Shown piece after piece: positions 48,720-57,026 of a stretch of DNA of 64,000 bases (position 1 is its first letter; each line of letters begins with the position of its first letter). The stretch spans positions 220-64,219 of the forward strand of contig NZ_JACKSH010000107.1 in NCBI RefSeq assembly GCF_025821625.1, given 5' to 3'. The notes beneath the pieces are model-generated. The model searched no databases, was not told where the DNA came from, and was given only the letters and a program-made list of their open reading frames with translations. The stretch comes from Mycolicibacterium pyrenivorans (GTDB lineage Bacteria > Actinomycetota > Actinomycetes > Mycobacteriales > Mycobacteriaceae). Position numbers and translations under genes: made by a program.

Positions 48720-49921
48720 TCGTCGTCCTTCTTGTCCTTCTTGCCGTTCCCGTTTCCATTTCCTCGCCCGTTGCCGGGTTTCGGCTTCACCGGCGGGGCC
48801 TGTTCGATCACGGGTGGGGGCGTGCTGACGACGGGTGTCGGCGCCGGCGCCGGGCTGCTCGTCGTCGGCTCGGGAACCGACACGGCAGGTGTCGGCGGCG
48901 ACTGGGACGCTGCGACGATGATCGTCGCCGCGACTGCCGCGACTGCCGCGACGACACCGATACCGGCGGCCGCCAGCACCTTGGTCCGGCGCGAGGCCCG
49001 GTTCGGCGCCGGCGGCACATAGGCCAGCGAGACGGGCTGCAGGTGCGGCGGCATCTCCATCACCTTGGTCGGCGTCCGCACCGGCGCGCCCTGCACCATC
49101 GTCGCCGCGGGTGCGGCGATCGGACGTCCCTGCAGCGCCGCGAGCATGTCCGCCGCCGCGTCGAACCGCTCGGTCGGGACGGGCGCCATGGCGCGTTCGA
49201 CCACGGCGGCCAGCGACGGTTCCACATCGGGCCGCACGGCGGACACCGGCGGTGGTCGGTCGGTCATGATCGCGTGTGCCAGCGCGGCGGCATTGCCGTG
49301 GCTGAACCGCGGACGCCCGGCCAGCGATTCGAAGCCGACGACGCCGACCGCGTACAAGTCGTCGGCGATCGACGCCGGCGCCCCGGCGATCCGCTCGGGG
49401 CTCAGGTAGGCCATGGTTCCCAGCACCTCGCCGGTTCTGGTGAAGTTGCCTGCATCGAGCGCCTTGGCGATCCCGAAGTCCGCGAGCTTGACCGTGTCAC
49501 CGGAAACGGCGTGCAGGATGTTGCCGGGTTTGATGTCGCGATGCAGGATGCGCGCACTGTGTGCGGCATGCAGTGCGCCGAGCACGTTGTCGAGCACGCC
49601 GCGGAGCCGTTCCTGCGCCAGCGGTCCCCGGGCGATCTCGTCCGCCAGCGAGGTTCCCGGCAACCGCTCCATCACGATGAACGGCACACCGTCGTGTTCA
49701 CCGCTGTCGTACACCGAGACGATGTTGGGGTGATTCAACGAGGCGGCGGCACGGGCCTCGTCGCGAAAGCGCGTACGCATCTCCGGTTGGCTGCCCAGGA
49801 CCGGATGCAGCAGTTTGACGGCGACCGGGCGATCGAGGTGGGTGTCCCACCCGTCGCGCACTTCGGCCATCCCACCACAGCCGAGCGCGTCGCCCAGCCG
49901 GTATCGGCCGGCAATCATCAC
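48716..49921 (-). CDS. Membrane-anchored Ser/Thr protein kinase (Pkn type)
   Basis: 401 residues. Kinase domain ~7-265: glycine loop LGCGGMAEV, Lys36 (VAVKLLH), HRD 127-129 (LHRDIKPGN), DFG 148-150, YLSPERIAG. A juxtamembrane linker and one helix (~312-334, VLAAAGIGVVAAVAAVAATI) follow, then a short Pro/Thr-rich outer tail ending GNGNGKKDKKDDD rather than a PASTA or other sensor domain. The substrate is unknown. A possible 33-aa gene starts just upstream. Confidence 0.92.
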   Translation of the reverse strand: MMIAGRYRLGDALGCGGMAEVRDGWDTHLDRPVAVKLLHPVLGSQPEMRTRFRDEARAAASLNHPNIVSVYDSGEHDGVPFIVMERLPGTSLADEIARGPLAQERLRGVLDNVLGALHAAHSARILHRDIKPGNILHAVSGDTVKLADFGIAKALDAGNFTRTGEVLGTMAYLSPERIAGAPASIADDLYAVGVVGFESLAGRPRFSHGNAAALAHAIMTDRPPPVSAVRPDVEPSLAAVVERAMAPVPTERFDAAADMLAALQGRPIAAPAATMVQGAPVRTPTKVMEMPPHLQPVSLAYVPPAPNRASRRTKVLAAAGIGVVAAVAAVAATIIVAASQSPPTPAVSVPEPTTSSPAPAPTPVVSTPPPVIEQAPPVKPKPGNGRGNGNGNGKKDKKDDD

Positions 49922-49927
49922 GCCGGC

Positions 49928-50029
49928 CTAACGATGGCTAACGCAGTCCGGGTTCAGGTCGTGGCAGACCGGGATACCCACGGGTCCCTTACCCCACTCG
50001 CTGATCGCGGCAAGCGTCGTCATCATCAT
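49928..50029 (-). CDS. Possible 33-residue small protein ahead of the kinase gene
   Basis: Reads MMMTTLAAISEWGKGPVGIP then VCHDLNPDCVSHR. A good ribosome site GGGAGGTG lies seven bases before the first ATG, and the stop is six bases before the kinase ATG, so coupling is likely. It has two Cys spaced seven apart with a His-Asp between. I recognise no family; short length makes the call tentative. Confidence 0.5.
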   Translation of the reverse strand: MMMTTLAAISEWGKGPVGIPVCHDLNPDCVSHR

Positions 50030-50105
50030 GGGTGCACCTCCCAGGGCAGACTTCCCGACCCTTTGGCTCAAGGTATTGCCCGTCGTGCCGCGATCGCAAA
50101 CGCGG

Positions 50106-50591
50106 TCAGCCGTCCCCCGGGGACGGCGCGGTAGAGGCTTCCTCCAGACAGCCCTCCGCCACGGCGTGCTTGATGCTGTCGGCAAGACGCGGGCAGGAGC
50201 GTTCGCGGGCCGGGTCGCCGCCGGAGGCGCGGATCTCCGCGAAATGTGCGCATCGCTGGGTCGCCTCGGAGTTCCACTGCACCGCCGTGTGCGCGGGGCC
50301 CAGCTTCTTCACCGACACGGCGACATGGCAGAAGCGGCAGTCGATCGACACCAGCCCGGAGGTCAGGTAGCGCTCGCGATCGCGCTGGGTGCTCTCCCGC
50401 ACCGCCGCCGCGCGGTCCGGATCGGAGGCGAAATCCGGTGCCTTGCGCCATGATCCGCCGCTCTCGCCGCTGTCTTTGGTCTCGCCGCCGCCGCCGTGAC
50501 CGTGAGCGTGTTCGTCGTCGTCGTGGCCGTGCAGCAGCAGCATCGACCGGGCAAGGCGGTCCACGTCGGGCGGCTGCTGACTCGAGCTCAT
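50106..50591 (-). CDS. Conserved protein, Rv3527 type
   Basis: 161 residues; the ATG at 50591 is two bases after the kshA stop. His/Asp/Gly-rich region (LLHGHDDDEHAHGHGGGG, residues ~19-36) could bind metal. The C-terminal half has four Cys (IDCRFCHVAV, TQRCAHFAEI, ERSCPRLAD) and a further GCLEEAS, suggesting a zinc or Fe-S site. Pairing with kshA is conserved in M. tuberculosis, so a role tied to the Rieske oxygenase is plausible but unproven. Confidence 0.78.
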   Translation of the reverse strand: MSSSQQPPDVDRLARSMLLLHGHDDDEHAHGHGGGGETKDSGESGGSWRKAPDFASDPDRAAAVRESTQRDRERYLTSGLVSIDCRFCHVAVSVKKLGPAHTAVQWNSEATQRCAHFAEIRASGGDPARERSCPRLADSIKHAVAEGCLEEASTAPSPGDG

Positions 50592-50593
50592 AC

Positions 50594-51772
50594 CTAGGAG
50601 ACCTCGGTGGGCTGGTCGGCGGCTTCGGTCTTCTCGGCGTCGCGGGCCTTCAGGTTCTCCTGAACCTCGACGGTCCACTTCTCGTTGGCCGCGGTGGTGT
50701 CGACCTCCATCTCGAAGCGGTCGGTCATCTCGGCCGTGACATCGGCGACGTCGACGTAGAACTGCTGGTACCACCGCCGCATCTGGTAGACCGCGCCGTC
50801 CTCCTCGACCAGCAGCGGATTGTCGATGCGGGTCTTGTGCTTCCAGATCTCCACGTCCTGCAGAAAGCCCTTGCTGACGCCGTCGGTGAAGGCGGAGGAC
50901 AGCTTCTCGGTGGTCGCGTCGTCCATGCCCTTGGGCTTTTCGACCATGACGCCCCACTGCAGGACGAACGAGTCCTGGCTCACCGGATAGTGGCAGTTGA
51001 TCAGGATCGACTCGGCCTTGAAGCCGCTGTAGTTGTTGTGCAGCCAGTTGATCATGAACGACGGGCCGAAGTAGCTGGCCTCCGAGTCCAGGTGCGCCTC
51101 GCCGTAGGCGGTGCCCATGTCGCCGACGTCGGGCCTGCCCACGTTGTGCAGGTACTGGCTGGCGATATGGCCCTCGAAGACGTTCTTGAAGTACGTCGGC
51201 AACCCGAAGTGGATGTAGAAGAAGTGCGCCATGTCGGTGACGTTGTCGATGATCTCGCGGCAGTTGGAGCCCTCGATGAGCATCGTGTTCCAGCGCCAGT
51301 CGGTCCAGTCCTCGCTCGCGAACTCGGGGATCTCGGGGATGCGGACCTCGGGTTGCGGCGGGTTGCCCTCGTGGTCGTGCCAGACGAACAGCAGTCCGCC
51401 GCGCACGTCGGTGTGCCAGGCGCGGGTGCGCGCGAGGCGCGGGGTCCGCTTGGCGTACGGCACCAGCTTGCACTTGCCGTCGCCGCCCCAGCGCCAGTCG
51501 TGGAACGGGCAGGCGACCTCGTCGCCTTTGATGGTGCCCTGCGACAGGTTTCCGCCCATGTGGCGGCAGTAGCCGTCCAGGATCTTGATCTCGCCCTGCG
51601 AGTCGGCGAACACGACCAGCATGGTGCCGAAGATCTCGACGCCATGAGGCTTGCCGTCCCGGTAGTCCTTCACCGGGCCCAGGCAGTGCCAGCCCCGTGC
51701 GTACCGGTCGGGCAGAGTGCCGGTGTCGATCTCGCGAATGTTCGCGGTTCCCGCAGCTGAATCGGTGCTCAC
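50594..51772 (-). CDS. kshA: 3-Ketosteroid 9α-hydroxylase oxygenase KshA
   Basis: 392-residue Rieske oxygenase. [2Fe-2S] ligands Cys69, His71, Cys88, His91 (GYCRHMGGNL, ACPFHDWRW); mononuclear iron region DNVTDMAHFFYIHFGLP. With the KshB reductase (not here) it 9α-hydroxylates the steroid nucleus, and with KstD opens ring B. GTG start at 51772 with GGGAGG eight bases upstream; the longer ORF to 51901 would cross the KstR box. Confidence 0.96.
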   Translation of the reverse strand: MSTDSAAGTANIREIDTGTLPDRYARGWHCLGPVKDYRDGKPHGVEIFGTMLVVFADSQGEIKILDGYCRHMGGNLSQGTIKGDEVACPFHDWRWGGDGKCKLVPYAKRTPRLARTRAWHTDVRGGLLFVWHDHEGNPPQPEVRIPEIPEFASEDWTDWRWNTMLIEGSNCREIIDNVTDMAHFFYIHFGLPTYFKNVFEGHIASQYLHNVGRPDVGDMGTAYGEAHLDSEASYFGPSFMINWLHNNYSGFKAESILINCHYPVSQDSFVLQWGVMVEKPKGMDDATTEKLSSAFTDGVSKGFLQDVEIWKHKTRIDNPLLVEEDGAVYQMRRWYQQFYVDVADVTAEMTDRFEMEVDTTAANEKWTVEVQENLKARDAEKTEAADQPTEVS

Positions 51773-51801
51773 CTGTGGCCTCCCAACAAAGTGTCTCGAA
51801 T

Positions 51802-51815
51802 TAGAACACGTTACA
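51802..51815. promoter_or_regulatory. KstR operator of kshA
   Basis: TAGAACACGTTACA fits TnnAACnnGTTnnA, 30 bp upstream of the kshA GTG. Confidence 0.92.
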
Positions 51816-51861
51816 GTTTTTGTGGTCGCCCGCGCAATGCAATTGCCGTTTACCTGCGGCA

Positions 51862-51922
51862 AGTGTTGTGAACGACACTCTCGTCCCACTTGGATACCCA
51901 TCTATAGTGGACACAGTGTTCA
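51862..51922 (+). promoter_or_regulatory. Candidate promoter/operators of the MFS-TetR operon
   Basis: Two imperfect palindromes: AGTGTTGTGAACGACACT (51862-51879) and TGGACACAGTGTTCA (51908-51922). The second overlaps a -10-like TATAGT at 51903-51908. Such symmetry is typical of TetR operators, and a TetR gene is second in this operon. Inference only. Confidence 0.4.
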
Positions 51923-51938
51923 GGAATAGGTTGGTGCC

Positions 51939-53192
51939 GTGGTGACGGCCTCCGTCGCGGTACAGGCAGCCAGGACGGCGGCGGGCTCACGGTCGCGAGG
52001 CTGGCTCGCGGTCGCGACCGCGACCTTCGCGATCGCCTGGGGCGGCAACGAGTTCACCCCGCTGCTGGTCATGTACCGCACGCGTGGCGACTTCTCCCCG
52101 CTGGCGGTCGATCTGCTGCTGTTCGCCTACGTGCTCGGCATCGTGCCCGCGCTGCTCATCGGCGGCCCGCTGTCGGACCGGTTCGGCCGTCGCCGGCTCA
52201 TGTTGCCTGCGCCGGTGCTCGCCGCGCTCGGGTCGACGATCCTCGCCGCCGGGGCGGACTCCGAGGTGACCCTGGCCGTCGGCCGGGTTTTCAGCGGGCT
52301 GGCCCTCGGGCTTGCGATGGCCGTCGGCGGCAGTTGGATCAAGGAACTGTCCAGCCCGCCGTGGGATGACCGCGACACCGGCGCCCGTCGCGCCGCGATG
52401 AGCCTGACCGCGGGGTTCGGCCTCGGTGCCGGCACTGCAGGCGTGCTCGCGCAGTGGGCCCCGGCGCCGACGGTGCTGTCCTACGCCGTCAACGTCGCGA
52501 TGGCGCTGGTGGCCGCCGTGCTGCTCGTCGGCGCCCCGGAGACCCGCGCGCCCCGCCGAAACGGCATTCCGGCAGGGGCGCGGTCGAACTTTCGCTGCTG
52601 GAATGCCGTTTCGGCACCGAATCGGCGGTTCTGGCTTGTCGTCGTTCCCGTCGCCCCGTGGGTGTTCGGTGCGGCGGCGTCGGCCTACGCGGTGCTGCCC
52701 GCGCTGATGACCCACCGCGCTGCGGCCGCTCCGATCGCGTTCTCGGCCCTGCTGTGCGCCGTCACGCTCGGGGTCGGCTTCGCCGTGCAGCACCTCGGAC
52801 GGTGCCTGGGCGGCGACGGCCTACGCGGCGTGCTGATCGCGTTGGTGCTGCTGGTGCTCGGCATGGGGATCGCCGCCTGGGCGGCCTCGGTGCTGACGGT
52901 CTGGGCGGCGCTGGCCGCGGCCGCGGTGCTCGGCGCCGGGTACGGCATGGCCCTACTGGCGGGCCTGCAGGAGATCCAACACATCGCCGGTCCCGACGAT
53001 CTCGCCGGCCTCACCGCGATCTTCTACGGCGTCAGCTACCTCGGTTTCGCGGTGCCCGCCGCCTTGGCTTTCCTGTCGCAGAGGTGGGCGTGGTTGACCT
53101 ACCCCGTCATGTTCTCGGCGGGTGGGCTCGCGGCCATCGGGTGCCTGCTCGTCGTGCTCGCGGGAGCGAAGCGCCCGCCGGCAATAGGCTGA
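51939..53192 (+). CDS. MFS transporter, 12-TM efflux type
   Basis: 417 residues. The loop 2-3 MFS motif reads GGPLSDRFGRRRLMLPAP (~residues 71-88); about twelve hydrophobic helices. The central cytoplasmic loop (residues ~204-226, PRRNGIPAGARSNFRCWNAV) is encoded by a 61-bp hairpin repeat that keeps the frame open. The GTG at 51939 is the first usable start. A TetR regulator gene follows after four bases, so it is probably a regulated exporter of unknown substrate. Confidence 0.82.
   Translation: MVTASVAVQAARTAAGSRSRGWLAVATATFAIAWGGNEFTPLLVMYRTRGDFSPLAVDLLLFAYVLGIVPALLIGGPLSDRFGRRRLMLPAPVLAALGSTILAAGADSEVTLAVGRVFSGLALGLAMAVGGSWIKELSSPPWDDRDTGARRAAMSLTAGFGLGAGTAGVLAQWAPAPTVLSYAVNVAMALVAAVLLVGAPETRAPRRNGIPAGARSNFRCWNAVSAPNRRFWLVVVPVAPWVFGAAASAYAVLPALMTHRAAAAPIAFSALLCAVTLGVGFAVQHLGRCLGGDGLRGVLIALVLLVLGMGIAAWAASVLTVWAALAAAAVLGAGYGMALLAGLQEIQHIAGPDDLAGLTAIFYGVSYLGFAVPAALAFLSQRWAWLTYPVMFSAGGLAAIGCLLVVLAGAKRPPAIG
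52555..52615. repeat. 61-bp hairpin repeat, copy B, inside the MFS gene
   Basis: Arms GCCGAAACGGCATTCCGGCAG (52555-52575) and its near complement (52595-52615), one mismatch, 19-nt loop containing TCGAACTTTC, which also appears on the complementary strand of copy A's loop. The repeat is in frame and translated. Confidence 0.85.
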
Positions 53193-53196
53193 GCCC

Positions 53197-53790
53197 GTGG
53201 GCCCGACCCGAGACCCGGCCCGCCGCGGCCGCCCGCGCAGTCAGGCCGCGCGCACAGCGGTGCTCAGAGCCGCCGCAGACCTCGCGCTCGACGGCGGCCC
53301 CGCGGCGGCGACAGTCGAGGCGATCGCCAAGCGTGCCCAGGTGAGCCGCACGACGATCTACAAATGGTGGCCGTCCGCGGCCGCGATCGTTCTCGAGGGC
53401 CTGCTCGACACGGTGCGCGATTCCATCACCCGGCCACCGGGCAGCACGGCGGTGGAGGCCGTCACGCATCACGTCGGCTCGCTCAACTCCATCCTGGCCG
53501 ACCCTGCCGTCGGTCCGTTGCTGCGCAACGTGATCGCGGCATCGCCGGCGGACCCCGCCATCGAACGGGCGCTGCTCGACCAGTGGATCACGCCGCGTCG
53601 CGCAGCCGTGGCGGCGACGTTGCGCGAGGCCGTCGACCGCGGCGAACTATCCGCCGACGTGGATATCGAGGTGGCCGTCGACGCTTTGGTGTCGCCGCCG
53701 TATTACCGGCTCGTGTTCGGGATGGCGCCGCTTGACGGCGACGCGGTGCTGCGGCTGGTGCAGACGGTGTGGCAGGGCTGCCGCCGCTGA
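53197..53790 (+). CDS. TetR-family regulator of the adjacent MFS gene
   Basis: 197 residues: a basic start GPTRDPARRGRPRSQAARTA, then helix-turn-helix VEAIAKRAQVSRTTIYKWWP, with a C-terminal domain of the TetR_C_11-like (acnR/RamR) kind by eye. The GTG is four bases after the MFS stop. Likely represses its own operon. Confidence 0.85.
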   Translation: MGPTRDPARRGRPRSQAARTAVLRAAADLALDGGPAAATVEAIAKRAQVSRTTIYKWWPSAAAIVLEGLLDTVRDSITRPPGSTAVEAVTHHVGSLNSILADPAVGPLLRNVIAASPADPAIERALLDQWITPRRAAVAATLREAVDRGELSADVDIEVAVDALVSPPYYRLVFGMAPLDGDAVLRLVQTVWQGCRR

Positions 53791-53797
53791 GCCTCCG

Positions 53798-53860
53798 CGC
53801 CGGAATTGCATTCCTGCAGCGATTTTCCGAGAAGCGTGCTGCTGGAATGCAATTCCGGCG
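53798..53860. repeat. 63-bp hairpin repeat, copy C; likely terminator
   Basis: Arms of 23 bp (53798-53820 and 53838-53860; GGAATTGCATTCC core), one mismatch, 17-nt loop. Between the convergent TetR and F420-oxidoreductase genes, the same setting as copy A. Confidence 0.88.
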
Positions 53861-53870
53861 AGTATTGGAA

Positions 53871-54761
53871 TTAGGCGTCCTGCCAGCCCGAGTGGATGTA
53901 GGTGTCGGCGAACCGCTTGAGCGAGTCCTTCTTCTTCTCGATCGGCGCGTCGAAACCCAGTCCGTCGAAAACCCAGGGGATGACGATGTTGTCGGTCACG
54001 CCTGCCTGGGCCAGCTCGCGGTGGCCGTCGACGCCGAACTTGTCGATGCACACCGCCTGGAACTCGAACGGCTCGTCGGCGCGGCCATACTCGGCCCGAA
54101 GCGCGTTGAGTTTCGCGATCGTCTCGGCCAGCTGGTCGCCCGTCATCATCGCGCTGGTCCAGCCGTCACCGACGCGGGCCGCCCGCTTGAGCGCCACCTC
54201 GGTGTGCCCGCCGACGTAGAACGGGACGGGCTTGCTCGGCGCCGGGCTCATCTGAAGCCGATCGAAGTCGTAGAACTCGCCGTGGAACTCGACCATGCCG
54301 CCGCCGAGGACCAGCTTGATCACCTCGATCATCTCGTCGACCCGCTTGCCGCGCTTGGCGTACGGCACGCCGCACCATTCGAATTCCTCAGGTGCCCAGC
54401 CGATCCCGACGCCGAACCCGAACCGGTTGCCGGTCAGGTTGGCCACCGACCCGACCTGCCTGGCCAGCAGCAGCGCGTTGCGCGAGCCGAGCTTCATCAC
54501 GTTGGTGTAGAAGCGCAGCGTCGACGTCACCGCGCCCATCGCGCCTGCGGCGATGAGCGGGTCCACCCACGGGGTGTCCTCGTCCCACATCCGGGAGCCG
54601 TCGGGCGTGTAGGGGTAGTCCGCAGCCTGCTTCTCCATGTAGAACAGCGAATCCGGCAACGCGATCGAGTCGAAGCCGACTTCCTCCGCGGTCCTCGCAA
54701 TCTCGACGAGCTGGTCGACCGGGCCCATCGCGACACTGCAGGTGTACTGCATTCGCGTCAT
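53871..54761 (-). CDS. LLM-class F420-dependent oxidoreductase
   Basis: 296-residue luciferase-like TIM barrel: EEVGFDSIALPDSLFYMEKQ, TLRFYTNVMKLGSRNALLLA, NLTGNRFGFGVGIGWAPEEF, VPFYVGGHTEVALKRAARV. F420 use is typical of this TIGR03619-like class. The ATG overlaps the ltp3 stop (ATGA), so it is the last gene of DUF35-ltp4-ltp3-LLM under the KstR box at 58041. Its sterol-pathway substrate is not known. Confidence 0.82.
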   Translation of the reverse strand: MTRMQYTCSVAMGPVDQLVEIARTAEEVGFDSIALPDSLFYMEKQAADYPYTPDGSRMWDEDTPWVDPLIAAGAMGAVTSTLRFYTNVMKLGSRNALLLARQVGSVANLTGNRFGFGVGIGWAPEEFEWCGVPYAKRGKRVDEMIEVIKLVLGGGMVEFHGEFYDFDRLQMSPAPSKPVPFYVGGHTEVALKRAARVGDGWTSAMMTGDQLAETIAKLNALRAEYGRADEPFEFQAVCIDKFGVDGHRELAQAGVTDNIVIPWVFDGLGFDAPIEKKKDSLKRFADTYIHSGWQDA

Positions 54762-55948
54762 GCCGGCTCGGCCGGCTTGGCTGGTTTATCGCTGCCGACC
54801 ACCCACATCGAGAAGTACTGCGCGCCACCACCGTAGGCATGGCCAAGCGCCTTGCGCGCACCTTCGACCTGGTGCTCGCCTGCCTTGCCCATCACCTGGA
54901 TCGCCGACTCGGCGAACCGGATCATGCCCGAGGCGCCGATCGGATTGGAGGACAGCACCCCGCCCGACGGGTTGAACGGAATGCGGCCGCCCATCGCGGT
55001 CTCCCCGGCCTCGGTGAGCTTCCAGCCCTCGCCCTCCGGGGCGAAGCCCAGGCTTTCCAGCCACATCGGCTCGTACCAGGAGAACGGCACGTACACCTCC
55101 GCGACGTCGATCTCGTCGATGGGACTGGAGATTCCGGCGGCCTTCCACAGTGCCGCCGCGGCATCGCGACTCGCCTGCGGGTTGACCTGGTCACGGCCGG
55201 AGTACGCGAGCGGTTCGGTCCGCAGCGCGGTGGCGTGGATCCACGCCACCGGGTGACCGTCGGCGACACGGGCGTCGGCACTCGCCTCGTCCCCGATGAC
55301 CATGGCCGCCGCACCGTCCGACGACGGGCATGTCTCGTCGTAGCGGATGGGGTCCCACAGCATCGGCGACTCCATCACCTTCTCCAGCGTGATGTCGGGC
55401 TGATGCAGATGCGCGAGCGGATTCCTGGCCCCGTTGAGCCGGTCCTTGACCGCGACCATCGCGCCGATGTGCGTCGGCGCTCCCGAGCGGCGGATGTAGG
55501 CGCGGATGTGCGGGGCGAAGTAGCCGCCGGCGCCCGCGCCGACCGGCTTGGTGAACGGCACCGGAATGCTCAGCGCCCACATGGCATTCGACTCGGACTG
55601 CTTCTCCCAGGCCATCGTCAGCACCCGGCGGTACTTGCCCGACTGGACCAGGCTGGCCGCCACGATCGCGGTGGACCCGCCGACCGAGCCGGCGGTGTGA
55701 ACCCGGATCAGCGGCTTGCCGGTGGCGCCCGTCGCGTCGGCCATGAACAACTCGGGCATCATGACGCCCTCGAAGAAGTCCGGCGCCTTGCCGACGACGA
55801 CCGCGTCGATATCGGCCATCGTCGCGCCGGCGTCGGCCAGCGCCCGGTCGATCGCCTCGCGCACCAGGCCGTTCATCGAGACGTCCTTGCGCTTGGCGAC
55901 GTACTTCGTCTGACCGGTCCCGAGGACGGCGGCGAGTTTCTTGGCCAT
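54758..55948 (-). CDS. ltp3: Thiolase-fold aldolase/lipid-transfer protein Ltp3
   Basis: 396 residues: AVLGTGQTKYVAKRKDVSMN, GKPLIRVHTAGSVGGSTAIV, FNPSGGVLSSNPIGASGMIR. Rv3523 type. In Rhodococcus ltp3 and ltp4 are needed to cleave C-24-branched (phytosterol) side chains. The start overlaps the ltp4 stop by one base (TAATG), consistent with a Ltp3-Ltp4 pair. Confidence 0.9.
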   Translation of the reverse strand: MAKKLAAVLGTGQTKYVAKRKDVSMNGLVREAIDRALADAGATMADIDAVVVGKAPDFFEGVMMPELFMADATGATGKPLIRVHTAGSVGGSTAIVAASLVQSGKYRRVLTMAWEKQSESNAMWALSIPVPFTKPVGAGAGGYFAPHIRAYIRRSGAPTHIGAMVAVKDRLNGARNPLAHLHQPDITLEKVMESPMLWDPIRYDETCPSSDGAAAMVIGDEASADARVADGHPVAWIHATALRTEPLAYSGRDQVNPQASRDAAAALWKAAGISSPIDEIDVAEVYVPFSWYEPMWLESLGFAPEGEGWKLTEAGETAMGGRIPFNPSGGVLSSNPIGASGMIRFAESAIQVMGKAGEHQVEGARKALGHAYGGGAQYFSMWVVGSDKPAKPAEPA

Positions 55949-57012
55949 TACTTCCCCTCCAGGACTGCGACCAGGTTCTGTTGCAGCGCAGGCCCGCTCG
56001 TGGCGTGGGCCAGCACCCGCGACGCGTTGCCCTCGAAGATGTGCCGGGCGGCGAAGCCGATGCGCTCCAGACCCGCCGAGAACATCGGGTTGGCCGCGAG
56101 CGCACCGCCGGACGGGTTGATCCTCGTGGAGCCGGTGAGTCCGATGGCCTCTTTGAGGATCAGCTGCTGATGGCTGAACGGCGCGTACAGCTCCGCGATC
56201 TCGATGGAGGACCTGTCTCCTCCGGTGGCGGCCTGCGCCGAGGCCGCCGTCGACGGGGAAGTGGTCAGATCGCGGGCGCCCAGCACCGGGGTCTCGATCC
56301 GGTGCTCGATCCCGGTGATCCACGCCGGGCGCTCCCGCAGTTCACGGGCCCGGTCTCCGGAGGCGAGCACGATCGCCGACGCGCCGTCGGTGATCGGGGC
56401 GATGTCGTGGCGGCGCAGCGGATCGGCGAAATACGGGCGCTCCAACAGTTCCTCGACACTGCTCGCCGGCTCCACCGAGTCGGTGCGCGGGCAGGCCGTC
56501 ATCGCATCCAGCGCCACCTGCGCCATCTGCTCCGCGGTCCACTTGCCCGAGTCGAGTCCGAACCGGGCCTGCAACCCGGCCATGCTGACCGAGTCGGGCC
56601 ACAACGGTGCGACGGTGTAGGGGTCGGTCTGCAGGGCGAGGACCCGGCGCAGGATGCCCGCCGAGGACTTGCCGAAGCCGTAGACCAGCGCGGTGTCGAT
56701 CTCCCCGGTGAGGAGTTTGATGTATGCCTCGTACAGCGCCCACGCCGCGTCCATCTCCACGTGCGACTCGTTGATCGGCGGCACTGCACCGATGGAGTCG
56801 ATCGCCGAGATGAACGAGAATGCCCGGCCGGCGAGGTAATCCGACGAACCCGAGCACCAGAAGCCGATGTCGGTCTGCTTGAGACCGAGCTCGGCGTAGA
56901 TCTCGGCGAAACACGGCATCAGCATCTCGACGCCGTTGGTGGTGCCGTCGGTGCGGCGCACGTGTGGTGCGTGTGCGAACCCCACCACCGCTACTTCGTT
57001 TTCCAAAGCCAT
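55948..57012 (-). CDS. ltp4: Thiolase-fold aldolase/lipid-transfer protein Ltp4
   Basis: 354 residues, Rv3522 type: EVAVVGFAHAPHVRRTDGTT, IDTALVYGFGKSSAGILRRV, INPSGGALAANPMFSAGLER. Partner of Ltp3 and probably of the DUF35 protein just upstream, by analogy with the Ltp2-ChsH2 DUF35 complex. It starts 14 bases after the DUF35 gene. Confidence 0.9.
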   Translation of the reverse strand: MALENEVAVVGFAHAPHVRRTDGTTNGVEMLMPCFAEIYAELGLKQTDIGFWCSGSSDYLAGRAFSFISAIDSIGAVPPINESHVEMDAAWALYEAYIKLLTGEIDTALVYGFGKSSAGILRRVLALQTDPYTVAPLWPDSVSMAGLQARFGLDSGKWTAEQMAQVALDAMTACPRTDSVEPASSVEELLERPYFADPLRRHDIAPITDGASAIVLASGDRARELRERPAWITGIEHRIETPVLGARDLTTSPSTAASAQAATGGDRSSIEIAELYAPFSHQQLILKEAIGLTGSTRINPSGGALAANPMFSAGLERIGFAARHIFEGNASRVLAHATSGPALQQNLVAVLEGK

Positions 57013-57026
57013 GTGTCTATACGCCT

